From contig CAZYGI010000058.1 of assembly GCA_964647255.1 (NCBI GenBank), positions 1 through 24,436 on the forward strand: DNA of 24,436 bases, written 5' to 3'. Shown here piece after piece: positions 1 through 6,274 of the stretch (within the stretch, counting starts at the first letter, position 1; every line of letters begins with the position of its first letter). The notes beneath the pieces were generated by a model. It was not told the origin of the DNA, did no database searches, and saw nothing but the letters and a program-made list of their open reading frames with translations. This stretch comes from CAWJEL01 sp964647255. Lineage in GTDB: Bacteria; Chloroflexota; Anaerolineae; CG2-30-64-16. The translations under genes were made by a program, and so were the position numbers.

Positions 1-672
1 CGTCACTTCCTGCACGATCGTCATGCAGCCGTCGAAGTCGGTGTCGAGCGCCAGCACCCGCGCACCGTTGGCGATCGGCTGGATGAGCTGCGCGGTGCTG
101 ATCTTGCCGCGCGGCAGGAAGACGATGGCCGGGATGCCCGCGGCCGCAGCGTACGCGGCCAGCGCCGCCGACGTATCGCCGGTGGACGCGCACGCGACCG
201 CGCGCACGGGGCTGTTCCCCGCCGCCATCATCTGGTTGACCGCGCTCACCAGCACCGTCATGCCCAGGTCCTTGAACGAGCCGGTGTGGCTGACCCCGCA
301 CTGCTTGATCCACAAGTCGTCCAGCCCGAGCGACTTCGCCAGCCGCGGGGATGGCAGCAGCGGCGTGGCCCCTTCGCCCAGGCTCACGATGTTCTCAGGG
401 CGGAGCTGCGGCAGCACCCATTCGTGTTTGGCCCAGACGCCGGAAGCTGGAAGCTGGAGCCCGGAGGTTGGAGGTTGGAGGTTAGAGACCGGAAGCCCGG
501 AGCGTTCGCTGAAGAGTGCACGCCAATCGGCGCCGGAGCGCTGCGCGAGCGCGGCCTCATCGTGGACGACCTCCAGCAGGCCACCGCACGTGGGGCAGCG
601 ATAGATCACGTCGAACACGTCGTAGCGGCCGGCACAGCCGCGCACGCAACGATACCAGGCAGATAAAGACAC
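1..672 (-). CDS. thrC: Threonine synthase, N-terminal part (runs off the left edge)
   Basis: PLP enzyme converting O-phosphohomoserine to threonine. 224 codons are present and the C-terminus lies beyond base 1. An N-terminal zinc ribbon is visible (C9, C13, C26, C29; CPTC), followed by the fold-type II PLP segment SHTGSFKDLGM with the Schiff-base lysine at K134, then ACASTGDTSAA, which matches the phosphate-binding region. The start is a GTG at 672-670, preceded by GAGGT at suitable spacing; it places the first zinc cysteine at residue 9. Residues about 57-77 (SNLQPPTSGLQLPAS and flanks) are low-complexity and derive from a degenerate GGAAGCTGGA/GGTTGGA tandem tract. They lie between the zinc ribbon and the catalytic core, where an insertion is likely tolerated. 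Confidence 0.93.
   Translation of the reverse strand, partial: MSLSAWYRCVRGCAGRYDVFDVIYRCPTCGGLLEVVHDEAALAQRSGADWRALFSERSGLPVSNLQPPTSGLQLPASGVWAKHEWVLPQLRPENIVSLGEGATPLLPSPRLAKSLGLDDLWIKQCGVSHTGSFKDLGMTVLVSAVNQMMAAGNSPVRAVACASTGDTSAALAAYAAAAGIPAIVFLPRGKISTAQLIQPIANGARVLALDTDFDGCMTIVQEVT
442..500. repeat. Degenerate short-word tandem tract inside thrC
   Basis: Units such as GGAAGCTGGA and GGAGGTTGGA are repeated with variation. The tract stays in frame with thrC and adds a Pro/Ser/Gln/Leu-rich linker. It resembles the other short-word tracts of this window. Confidence 0.75.
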
Positions 673-759
673 GGTAGACCTCAAAGGGAAAGATTTCACT
701 CGGAAGCCTGGGCAGTTTATCACCGGCAGGCCGCTTTCGCAAAGCAACCGCTTTTCGCA

Positions 760-882
760 CAGGAATTCCAAATGTATCCGGAATCGAGGCTTCAGCCGGT
801 CTGGCACGCGGTCCTCAGGGGCCAGAAACCGGCTAAAGCCTCCATTCCAGTGCATCATCAACGACCAGATTTGGAATTCCTG
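760..882. mobile_element. MITE-like element with 14-bp terminal inverted repeats and target duplication
   Basis: The ends are perfect 14-bp inverted repeats: CAGGAATTCCAAAT at 760-773 and its complement at 869-882. They are flanked by the 9-bp direct repeat CTTTTCGCA at 751-759 and 883-891, or 10 bp if the shared G is counted. The 123-bp interior is a near-perfect hairpin: 780-805 pairs with 821-846, with few mismatches. It contains GGCTTCAGCC and GGCTAAAGCC as sub-palindromes. No coding capacity is credible, so mobilisation would need a transposase in trans. A 9-10 bp duplication fits IS4-like or similar families, but the family is not assignable here. It fills most of the thrC/ybaK intergenic space. 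Confidence 0.75.
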
Positions 883-885
883 CTT

Positions 886-914
886 TTCGCAGGCCGGAAT
901 CGGTGTGATACAAT
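886..914 (+). promoter_or_regulatory. Candidate promoter of the ybaK-like gene
   Basis: TTCGCA (886-891), a 17-nt spacer and TACAAT (909-914) lie 35 nt before the ATG. The -35 match is only 4/6, and it overlaps the right-hand target duplication of the MITE-like element. Confidence 0.4.
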
Positions 915-949
915 CGCCATCAGCTTTCATCATTCGTCGAGGCACTGTC

Positions 950-1441
950 ATGCCCCAACCCATCCTCACGCCCGCCGATCTGGCCCGCTTCATCGCCGCG
1001 CACGGCATCGCGGCCGAGATCGTGCCGATGCAGGCCGACACGCCCACCGTCCCGGCCGCGGCCGCCGCGCTGGGGGTCAGCCCCGCGCAGATCATCAAAT
1101 CGCTGCTTTTCATCATCCGAGATGCGCCGGTGCTGGCCATCGCCAGCGGGGAGACCCGGGTGGATCGCGGCGTCCTGGCCGCGCGCTACGGGGTGGGGAA
1201 GAAGCAGGTGAAGCTGGCGGACCCGGAGACCGTGCTGCGGCTGACCGGCTACCCGGCCGGCGGCGTGCCCCCCTTCGGCCACCCGGCGCCGCTGCCGACG
1301 CTGCGCGACCGGGGCGTGCTGGCCTGGGATGCGATCTATGGCGGCGGCGGAGACGATCACACGCTGCTGCGCATCGCGCCGGGGGAGCTGGCGCGGGGTA
1401 CGGGTGCGGAGTGGATGGACCTGGGAGAGCTATCTGATTAG
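950..1441 (+). CDS. ybaK: YbaK/EbsC-type aminoacyl-tRNA deacylase
   Basis: 163-aa single-domain trans-editing protein of the YbaK/ProX/EbsC family. Family members hydrolyse mischarged aminoacyl-tRNA such as Cys-tRNA(Pro) in the cytoplasm. The visible signatures are the QIIKSLLF strand with the family's conserved lysine (K50) and GYPAGGVPPFGHP (residues 100-112), which is typical of the substrate pocket. The start chosen is ATG 950, with GAGG at 939-942; an in-frame upstream ATG at 905 would add an untypical MIQSPSAFIIRRGTV and lies within the presumed promoter. The exact amino-acid specificity cannot be read from the sequence. The gene stands alone on the plus strand, downstream of the MITE-like element. 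Confidence 0.88.
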   Translation: MPQPILTPADLARFIAAHGIAAEIVPMQADTPTVPAAAAALGVSPAQIIKSLLFIIRDAPVLAIASGETRVDRGVLAARYGVGKKQVKLADPETVLRLTGYPAGGVPPFGHPAPLPTLRDRGVLAWDAIYGGGGDDHTLLRIAPGELARGTGAEWMDLGELSD

Positions 1442-1810
1442 CGGCAATGCCCCTGCCGGGGCACAACCCAGAATGAAAATAGAGCGATCAGCGCCGATCA
1501 GCGTGTATCAGCGTTCTGTTTCTGATCAGATCGTGTTCGACTGATCGGTATCTTGCCCGCCTCACCCACCCCTGACCCACGCCCGCAAAGCCCGCCAGGC
1601 CTCCCGCAAGTTCAACTGGCTGCCGAGGGATAGCTTAACCTGCATGGGCAAGCCGACAACTGCTCGCGCTCAGGCTACGGGAAAATCAGCCGGGACAGCA
1701 GGTACACTGCGAGAAGCGCCAATAGGGAGAGGACAACGATGCCCTGGACGCAACCTCCGGGAACTCTGACCGGCGTAGGACCTGCGCCTGGCCTGGCGGC
1801 GCCCTGACAG
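1442..1810. other. Intergenic stretch with a hairpin and a short-word tract
   Basis: Just after the ybaK stop lies TGCCCC-TGCC-GGGGCA (1447-1462), a hairpin without a T-run, so at best a weak terminator. At 1489-1513 the word ATCAGCG is repeated three times. The rest shows no convincing gene, apart from the doubtful small ORF listed separately. Confidence 0.5.
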
Positions 1811-1875
1811 TACACGAGGGCTGGAGTCTGCCGGTGTTCTGGTAGTAACGGCTTCAGTCGTTCTGCCAGCGCCAA
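1675..1875 (-). CDS. Doubtful small membrane ORF downstream of the Mrr-like gene
   Basis: 66 codons. The last ~22 residues (GIVVLSLLALLAVYLLSRL and flanks) form a clear single transmembrane segment preceded by a Pro/Gly-rich stretch. The first ~22 codons fall inside dispersed repeat R1. If translated, the protein more plausibly starts at an internal GTG near 1815, at the repeat edge. No family recognised. It could be a genuine one-TM microprotein or a chance reading of a GC-rich gap. Confidence 0.22.
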   Translation of the reverse strand: MALAERLKPLLPEHRQTPALVYCQGAARPGAGPTPVRVPGGCVQGIVVLSLLALLAVYLLSRLIFP

Positions 1876-1890
1876 CGACTAAAGTCGTTA
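1811..1890. repeat. Dispersed repeat R1, about 94% like 11178-11258
   Basis: An 80-bp unit that begins TACACGAGGGCTGGAGTC and ends with the palindrome AACGACT-AA-AGTCGTT. A second imperfect palindrome, AACGGCTTCAGTCGTT, lies inside it. The copy R2 at 11178-11258 differs by about four substitutions and one indel. The last bases of R1 provide the TAA stop of the Mrr-like gene. Confidence 0.85.
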
Positions 1891-3015
1891 GCCAGCCAGG
1901 TCTATCTCGAACTCCTCAGGCGCGTGCCCCAGGGCCATCAGAAGCTTCCCGACCACCTGCACCACCGACTTCGCGCTCTGGTTGGCCTCGACCCACAGCT
2001 CGGTGCCGGGAATCTGCGCCGGCGCGATCATGCCGTCCGGGCTGGTCGCGATGTAGTGCCGCGTCCGACCCTTGATCGTGCATGCGACTCCCGCAAATGC
2101 TGAGCCGTGATGTGCGGCCAGGCCCGAGCAGGCACCCAACAGCACTGCACGCCACGAGCTGGCGCCGGGATAGTGCTCGCCCAACAGGGTAAACGCGGTA
2201 GGCTTTGCAGACTCGGCTTTGGGCTGCGTAGGCTTGGCAGGCTCGGGAACCGGCGCCTTTTGACCTGCGGCCGCGGGCGCCTCGCCCACCTGCCCGACTA
2301 ACTCGCCCCAATACTCCTGGTCCAAGCTCAGAACCGGAAGGGGTTTTTCGCGCACGCCGACCTTGTGCCTGACCAGCAAGCCCACCAACTCCTCGCCGTT
2401 GATGAGACCGATGTGCGTCTTGTTCGGCGCCAGGGCCTCCGCGTGGGCGCCTTTGGAGAAGTCGCTGGTGGTGATGATGATGCCTTGCTGATGCACTTGC
2501 AACGAGCCGCGCAGGGAGGTCACCGTAGGCGCCTGGACGTTGGCCTTCCAGCGTTTGGCTTGCACCGCTGCACTGACGCCGGTCAAGCCCGTGGCGCGGT
2601 AGACCCCCGTCACGTCAATACCGCCATCGCCGCTGCGCCGGGTGACGGCAACCGTGCTCTCATCGAAGCCCATACGGATCAGCAACTCGCCGATCAAGGC
2701 CTCGAAGCGGTCCGGCGGCATCTCCAGCAGCAAGCTGTGCAGGCGTTCACGCGTAGCCTGGTTGATCTTGTCCACCTGGGACTCGATGCCCTCCGGCTGC
2801 CATTGCGCCAGGCCAAAGATGCCCTTACCGGCCCGCACAAAACGGGAATCCTCTTGCAGGGTGTCTATGTACAGCCGAGAACCCATGGTCGCTTCGGGCG
2901 TCAGCCCCTGGGGTGAGATCAGCTTCTGCGCCAGTGCGTGCTTAGTGATCTCCTCGTAACGCAGCGGCTGACCCGCGGCTTTGAGGATGGTGTAGGCGGC
3001 GTCAAGGTAGGTCAT
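1888..3015 (-). CDS. Mrr-like restriction endonuclease with HARE-HTH domain
   Basis: 375 aa. The N-terminus (residues about 1-72 from the chosen start) resembles HARE-HTH winged-helix domains, which are predicted to read DNA state. It is followed by an Mrr_cat PD-(D/E)xK nuclease domain. FEALIGELL, SGDGGIDVTG and AVQAKRW carry the expected Asp (about D134) and Q-x-K (about Q152/K154). A Pro/Ala/Lys linker then leads to a ~100-residue C-terminal domain (AFTLLGEHYPGASSWRAVLL to the end) with no function I recognise. ATG 3015 is preferred over the upstream TTG 3024, because AAGGA sits 9 nt before it and directly abuts the TTG. Family role: cleavage of foreign or modified DNA. No methylase is adjacent, which fits a type IV or solitary enzyme. 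The stop lies within repeat R1. Confidence 0.85.
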   Translation of the reverse strand: MTYLDAAYTILKAAGQPLRYEEITKHALAQKLISPQGLTPEATMGSRLYIDTLQEDSRFVRAGKGIFGLAQWQPEGIESQVDKINQATRERLHSLLLEMPPDRFEALIGELLIRMGFDESTVAVTRRSGDGGIDVTGVYRATGLTGVSAAVQAKRWKANVQAPTVTSLRGSLQVHQQGIIITTSDFSKGAHAEALAPNKTHIGLINGEELVGLLVRHKVGVREKPLPVLSLDQEYWGELVGQVGEAPAAAGQKAPVPEPAKPTQPKAESAKPTAFTLLGEHYPGASSWRAVLLGACSGLAAHHGSAFAGVACTIKGRTRHYIATSPDGMIAPAQIPGTELWVEANQSAKSVVQVVGKLLMALGHAPEEFEIDLAG

Positions 3016-3153
3016 ACAGGCCAATCCTTACTGATAGTCCAGGTCAACACCGTGAATAGACCCGAGATTCCCTTGTGTTAGCCCAAGACAACGGATGCCA
3101 TTTTACCTGGACTTCGCGGGATAGGCAACCCGGCGCGGCGGGGCGCGTTACGT

Positions 3154-3188
3154 AAACGGCCCGGCTTCTCAGCGAAACCGGGCCGTTT
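3154..3188 (-). terminator. Hairpin terminator downstream of vapC
   Basis: 11-bp perfect stem (AAACGGCCCGG paired with CCGGGCCGTTT) around a 13-nt loop. Read on minus, it follows the Phd/VapC pair and precedes the Mrr gene. A/T runs at both stem bases allow function in either direction. Confidence 0.7.
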
Positions 3189-3257
3189 TCCAGCAGCCAC
3201 ATAAGCGGCGCTCAGGGCGGGGACGCAGGGTCGTCATCCGCCTCCCGATGCACCCCC

Positions 3258-3665
3258 TCACGCCAGTGGATTAACAACCTGCAATCCGGGAACGCGGCCG
3301 AACTCCGTGCTGTTGGCCGTGATCACGCCGTAGCCGGCCGCGCGCGCGGTGGCGGCGATAAGCAGGTCGTGCGCGCCGATGATCTGTCCGTCGCGTTGCA
3401 GGGCGGCCCACAGCCCCGCATGGATCCGCGCGGCCTCCAGATCAAACGGGAGCACCGGGAAGATGCTCAGCAAGTATTCCACGAAGCGCAGACGCTTTTC
3501 GCGCATCTCCGCGCTTGTGGCGCGATGCACACCATGCAGTAGTTCGCTGGCGGTGATGGCCGAGAGCGCCAATGCCTCGCCGGCAAAGTCGCGCGCAAGA
3601 TCCGCGAGCGAGAGACGCCCTCGCTCTGCGGCAATCAAGATGCTGCTGTCAATCAGGAATCCCAT
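3258..3665 (-). CDS. vapC: VapC-type PIN-domain toxin (module 1)
   Basis: 135 aa, the usual size for a PIN-domain ribonuclease toxin. Metal-binding acidic residues are in place: D6 (FLIDSSILI), E41 (ITASELLHG), D100 (GAHDLLIAATA), and a TANSTEF motif for the fourth position. Expected activity is Mg-dependent cleavage of RNA, often tRNA, when released from its antitoxin. Its ATG lies inside the antitoxin gene, overlapping it by 13 bp, which is the normal antitoxin-toxin operon layout. The hairpin at 3154-3188 ends the transcript. All catalytic residues being intact suggests an active toxin. Its RNA target cannot be told from the sequence. Confidence 0.9.
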   Translation of the reverse strand: MGFLIDSSILIAAERGRLSLADLARDFAGEALALSAITASELLHGVHRATSAEMREKRLRFVEYLLSIFPVLPFDLEAARIHAGLWAALQRDGQIIGAHDLLIAATARAAGYGVITANSTEFGRVPGLQVVNPLA

Positions 3666-3928
3666 CCAGCATCCTCCGGCGGCCGCACTCCGGCCTTGAG
3701 CGATGCGAGATCAGCCTCCCATGCCGCGGCATCAGCCGGATCGAGCCGCGGCCGCGCTTCCCACAGTGCGGCCAACCGCGCACCGGTCAGCAGCTCGTCG
3801 GCGGGCGTCAGCTTCGCCACCACCATACCGCCTCGGGTCAGCAGATAGGACTTGCGTTGGTAGTGGATGCGGTTGATCACGTCCGAGAAGTTGCGTGCTG
3901 CGTCGGTCACGGAAATCGTATTGAGCAT
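3653..3928 (-). CDS. Phd/YefM-family antitoxin (module 1)
   Basis: 91 aa. The N-terminal Phd/YefM fold is recognisable: ISVTDAARNFSDVINRIHY, then a beta strand with SYLLTRGGMVVAKL. This part dimerises and binds the operator. The Trp- and Asp-rich C-terminus (ADLASLKAGVRPPEDAGWDS) is the likely toxin-neutralising tail. ATG 3928 has AGAGGG upstream. The pairing with a downstream PIN toxin is typical. Autoregulation is expected through the palindromes between its promoter and start (3961-3971, 3984-4014). Confidence 0.88.
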   Translation of the reverse strand: MLNTISVTDAARNFSDVINRIHYQRKSYLLTRGGMVVAKLTPADELLTGARLAALWEARPRLDPADAAAWEADLASLKAGVRPPEDAGWDS

Positions 3929-3960
3929 GCGTCAGCCCTCTTTCCCAGTGTGTGCTCCAG

Positions 3961-4022
3961 CAGACAGTCTGTCGAGGTCGGGAATCTGATAAGATGATAA
4001 TCTAATAATCAGATGCCGTCAA
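3961..4022 (-). promoter_or_regulatory. Promoter and candidate operators of Phd/VapC module 1
   Basis: Reading on minus: TTGACG (4022-4017), 17-nt spacer, TATCAT (3999-3994), each 5/6 to the sigma-70 consensus. The -10 and spacer lie within an inverted repeat (ATCTGAT at 3984-3990 against ATCAGAT at 4008-4014). A perfect palindrome CAGAC-A-GTCTG lies at 3961-3971, just downstream. Both are good autorepression sites. Confidence 0.65.
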
Positions 4023-4094
4023 GTGCACCACTCCCGCTCTGGCCGGTCTCCGACCGAGCCAGTTCGGAAACTTGTTTCTTGACACGTCCTACCC

Positions 4095-4167
4095 GAAAAC
4101 TCCCCCTGCATGCTCCCCGCATACTTCGTCAGCGCCACATACCCGTTCCCCATCACCGGCCGGCCAT
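4095..4167 (-). pseudogene. Remnant of the 3' end of a lipocalin-like (AttH) gene
   Basis: 4096-4165 is about 90% identical (63/70) to 4924-4993, the 3' end of the AttH-like gene. Read on minus it gives GRPVMGNGYVALTKYAGSM, matching GRPVTGNGYVELTGYARSM of the intact protein. No stop occurs at the original place and no upstream coding remains. The fragment is bracketed by TTGACA-C/A-GTCCT at 4079-4090 and 4172-4183. The two homologous segments flank the Phd/VapC module 2 as direct repeats. Confidence 0.8.
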
Positions 4168-4171
4168 TAAC

Positions 4172-4223
4172 TTGACAAGTCCTCCGTTTCCCTGGATAAT
4201 CTGTCTAGACTGGCTAGATGAGG
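4172..4223 (+). promoter_or_regulatory. Promoter, operator and RBS of Phd/VapC module 2
   Basis: TTGACA (4172-4177), 17-nt spacer, GATAAT (4195-4200). The inverted repeat TCTAG-N5-CTAGA (4204-4218) covers the expected transcription start and is a likely antitoxin operator. GAGG at 4220-4223 is the ribosome binding site, 7 nt before the ATG. Confidence 0.75.
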
Positions 4224-4230
4224 TGTAACG

Positions 4231-4482
4231 ATGAACAACTGGCAACTACAGGTCGCAAAAAACCGATTGAGCGAGGTGGTGGAGGAAACGCTGCGCGAGG
4301 GGCCGCAGATCATCACCCGGCACGGCGTGCCGACCGTGGTGGTGATGTCGGTGGCGGATTATCGCCGCCTGAATGCAGCCCAGGGCGGACTGTCCGAATT
4401 CTTTCGGAACTCGCCGCTGGCTGACGTCGAGTTGGATCTGAGCCGTGACCGCAGCCTGCCGCGGGAGCCGCTTGCGCTATGA
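4231..4482 (+). CDS. Phd/YefM-family antitoxin (module 2)
   Basis: 83 aa. Starts with WQLQVAKNRLSEVVEETL, the Phd-type helix region, then PQIITRHGVPTVVVMSVADY, the typical beta strands and loop of the dimerising N-terminal domain. The acidic C-terminal tail (LADVELDLSRD) should bind the toxin. It overlaps the toxin start by ATGA (4479-4482), so the two are translationally coupled. A near-consensus promoter and a TCTAG/CTAGA inverted repeat precede it. Sequence similarity to the module 1 antitoxin is low, so the modules look independently acquired rather than a recent tandem copy. Confidence 0.88.
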   Translation: MNNWQLQVAKNRLSEVVEETLREGPQIITRHGVPTVVVMSVADYRRLNAAQGGLSEFFRNSPLADVELDLSRDRSLPREPLAL

Positions 4483-4925
4483 AGTACCTGCTGGACACGT
4501 GCGTGGTTTCGGAGCTGGTGCGCAAAGCGCCTGATCCGCAGGTAGTAGCCTGGGTTGATAGCCTGTACGAAGCCGAAACGTACCTGAGCGCCATCACCAT
4601 CGGCGAGATCAAACGCGGCGCTGAACGGCTGCCGCCGTCCGAGCGACAGCGCGCAATTCTGGACTGGCTGGAGCAGGATCTCCTGGCGCGCTTCGGCCGG
4701 CGCATCTTGCCGGTGGACGCGGCGATAGCGCTCACCTGGGGGCGACTCATCGCCAGGTTGGATCGCGAGGGCCGCCCGATGCCCGCATTCAATTCCCTGA
4801 TCGTGGCCACCGCGCTGAACGGCGGGCTGATCCTGGCGACGCGTAACGTGGATGATTTCAGCAGCGCCGGTGTGCCGCTTTTCAACCCGTGGACGGGGAG
4901 CAGCCTTGGGGAGCCACTGCCCTAA
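4479..4925 (+). CDS. vapC: FitB/VapC-like PIN-domain toxin (module 2) with Asp-to-Asn change
   Basis: 148 aa, of the longer FitB-like PIN type. Visible: D6 (YLLDTCVVSE), E43 (ITIGEIKRG), and a late TRNVDDF motif with NPW near the end, as in the family. The third metal-site residue is unusual: the family pattern MPxxDSLIAATA appears here as MPAFNSLIVATAL, with N105 in place of Asp. This may weaken or abolish the ribonuclease activity, leaving a decayed toxin or a variant metal site. The stop TAA (4923-4925) overlaps the TAG stop (4924-4922) of the convergent AttH-like gene, so no terminator lies between them. Confidence 0.88.
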   Translation: MKYLLDTCVVSELVRKAPDPQVVAWVDSLYEAETYLSAITIGEIKRGAERLPPSERQRAILDWLEQDLLARFGRRILPVDAAIALTWGRLIARLDREGRPMPAFNSLIVATALNGGLILATRNVDDFSSAGVPLFNPWTGSSLGEPLP

Positions 4926-6169
4926 AACTCCCCCTGCATGCTCCTCGCATACCCCGTCAGCTCCACATAGCCGTTTCCCGTCACCGGCCGGCCGGCCGCC
5001 GCACCCGCCACCCGCACCGCGCCCTCCCAGTAGGTGTACGACACCTGCATCTCCTGGTCCGCCAGCCAGGGCGTGATCTCCAGGCGCAGATCGGCCGATG
5101 GCACGGTCAGGGCCCACGCCGCGGGATAGGCGCCGCCGGTGCGCGGGCTGCGCCAAGTGGCCGTGGGGGTGATGCTGAAGTCGTTGGGGCCGAGCGACCG
5201 CGTCGTGCCATCGGCCGCGATCAGCGTGCCGCTGGAGAACGCATCCACGCTCCCATCGGCGCGGCGGAGCTGGAACGCCATCAGCTCGGTCCCGTCGTCG
5301 AGCTGGATGCTGAACCAGTCCCAGCCCACCTGCTCCGCGCCGAGCGCACTGGTGCTCCACTCGTGATCCATCCAGCTCAGGCCGGATACGGAGTAGGTCT
5401 TGTTCCCCACCGTCACCGTGCCCTGGCTCGCCAGCCGCGTCAGGCTGACGTAATACGACGCGTTGCCCGGCTCCGGCCCCTTGCGGCTGTAGCCGCGGTC
5501 GCCTTGCAGCACGGGCGGCTTGAGGTCGGAGAGGGTGAGGTCGAGGCTCAGGTTGAGGCCGGAGGCGGGATCTTGTGCGGCAGCCCGCAGCCGCGTCGCA
5601 CCGCCCGCCCGCCAGTCCGCTTTAGCGGACTTCGTCATGTCAGACAGGGATTTCAATCCCTGGCCCGCGCCGTTCGCCATCTCCGCGACCTCCCAATCCT
5701 CCAGCCACACCCGGTACGGCGCCGCCTGCGCGCCCGCGATCCCGGCCGCGCCCCGCGCCAGCCGCTCGAAGGAATAGTGCCGGCCCCCGCTCACGTCAGT
5801 CAGCGCGAAGTGCGCCATGTAGACCTGATCCGTGCCCCAGGCCGAAGCGCGCGCTGCCCGCTGATCGGGCGGCACGAGCGCGCGGCGGAAGAAGGTGAGC
5901 TGGAAGCCAAAGTGCTCCCCCGTGACCGCGGTCAAATTTCCGGTGGTGTACCACCACTCGGTCTGGAAATCGTCGTGCGGCCCGTCATCGGCCGGGAAGG
6001 CGATCGCCCGCGGCCCTTCCGCCCGCGCGAAGCTGCTCACATCCGCCGGCGCGGCCTGAGCCACCAGGTTTGCGCGCAGCGGCTGCGACGCCCTGGGCCA
6101 GAGGAACCACGCCAACGCGGCGATCGCTGCCAGCAGGAGAATTGCGTAAAGATAGGTCCGTCGTTTCAT
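4922..6169 (-). CDS. Membrane-anchored lipocalin-like (CrtC/AttH family) protein
   Basis: 415 aa. The N-terminal KRR and hydrophobic helix (residues 5-24) anchor or export it, and the rest should be extracytoplasmic. TEWWYTTGNL (70-79) and SWMDHEWSTS are the hallmark motifs of the CrtC/AttH lipocalin-like fold. Family members include carotenoid hydratases and the AttH component of AttEFGH transporters. The adjacent ATPase and FtsX-type permease favour the AttH role, meaning handling of a lipophilic or lipoprotein-type substrate at the membrane; the substrate is unknown. Residues about 170-185 (GLKSLSDMTKSAK) come from two palindromes inserted in frame. A hairpin-forming 105-bp spacer separates it from the permease gene upstream. 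Confidence 0.82.
   Translation of the reverse strand: MKRRTYLYAILLLAAIAALAWFLWPRASQPLRANLVAQAAPADVSSFARAEGPRAIAFPADDGPHDDFQTEWWYTTGNLTAVTGEHFGFQLTFFRRALVPPDQRAARASAWGTDQVYMAHFALTDVSGGRHYSFERLARGAAGIAGAQAAPYRVWLEDWEVAEMANGAGQGLKSLSDMTKSAKADWRAGGATRLRAAAQDPASGLNLSLDLTLSDLKPPVLQGDRGYSRKGPEPGNASYYVSLTRLASQGTVTVGNKTYSVSGLSWMDHEWSTSALGAEQVGWDWFSIQLDDGTELMAFQLRRADGSVDAFSSGTLIAADGTTRSLGPNDFSITPTATWRSPRTGGAYPAAWALTVPSADLRLEITPWLADQEMQVSYTYWEGAVRVAGAAAGRPVTGNGYVELTGYARSMQGEF
5615..5662. repeat. Two palindromes in frame within the AttH-like gene
   Basis: GTCCGCT-TT-AGCGGAC (5615-5630) and CAGGGATT-TC-AATCCCTG (5645-5662) are perfect palindromes separated by 14 bp. They encode an extra Ser/Lys-rich stretch without breaking the frame. 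Confidence 0.8.
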
Positions 6170-6182
6170 AGTTGCCTCCAGT

Positions 6183-6270
6183 GGTCAGTGACCAGGGATC
6201 AGGAGTCAGGCATCAAGGATGAGAAGGCTCTTCCCTGACCACTGACCCCTGTCTCCTGTCCCCTGTCCCC
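6183..6270. repeat. Short-word tract and stem-loop between permease and AttH-like genes
   Basis: 6183-6198 pairs with 6232-6247 (14 of 16). It is followed by CCTGTCTCCTGTCCCCTGTC-type tandem words up to about 6270. It lies in the intercistronic spacer just upstream of the AttH-like start and could affect processing or expression of the last gene. Confidence 0.6.
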
Positions 6271-6274
6271 TGAC

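Noticed and set aside
772..1437. Long plus-strand frame overlapping the YbaK-like gene and the MITE-like element
   Set aside because: Arg/Pro/His-rich composition typical of a shifted frame in GC-rich DNA; its start lies in the inverted repeat of the element and the YbaK frame has clear family motifs.
4889..6238. 449-codon plus-strand frame opposite the AttH-like gene
   Set aside because: Antisense shadow: low-complexity Arg/His/Gln/Pro composition with no domain, whereas the minus strand has a recognisable protein with anchor and family motifs.
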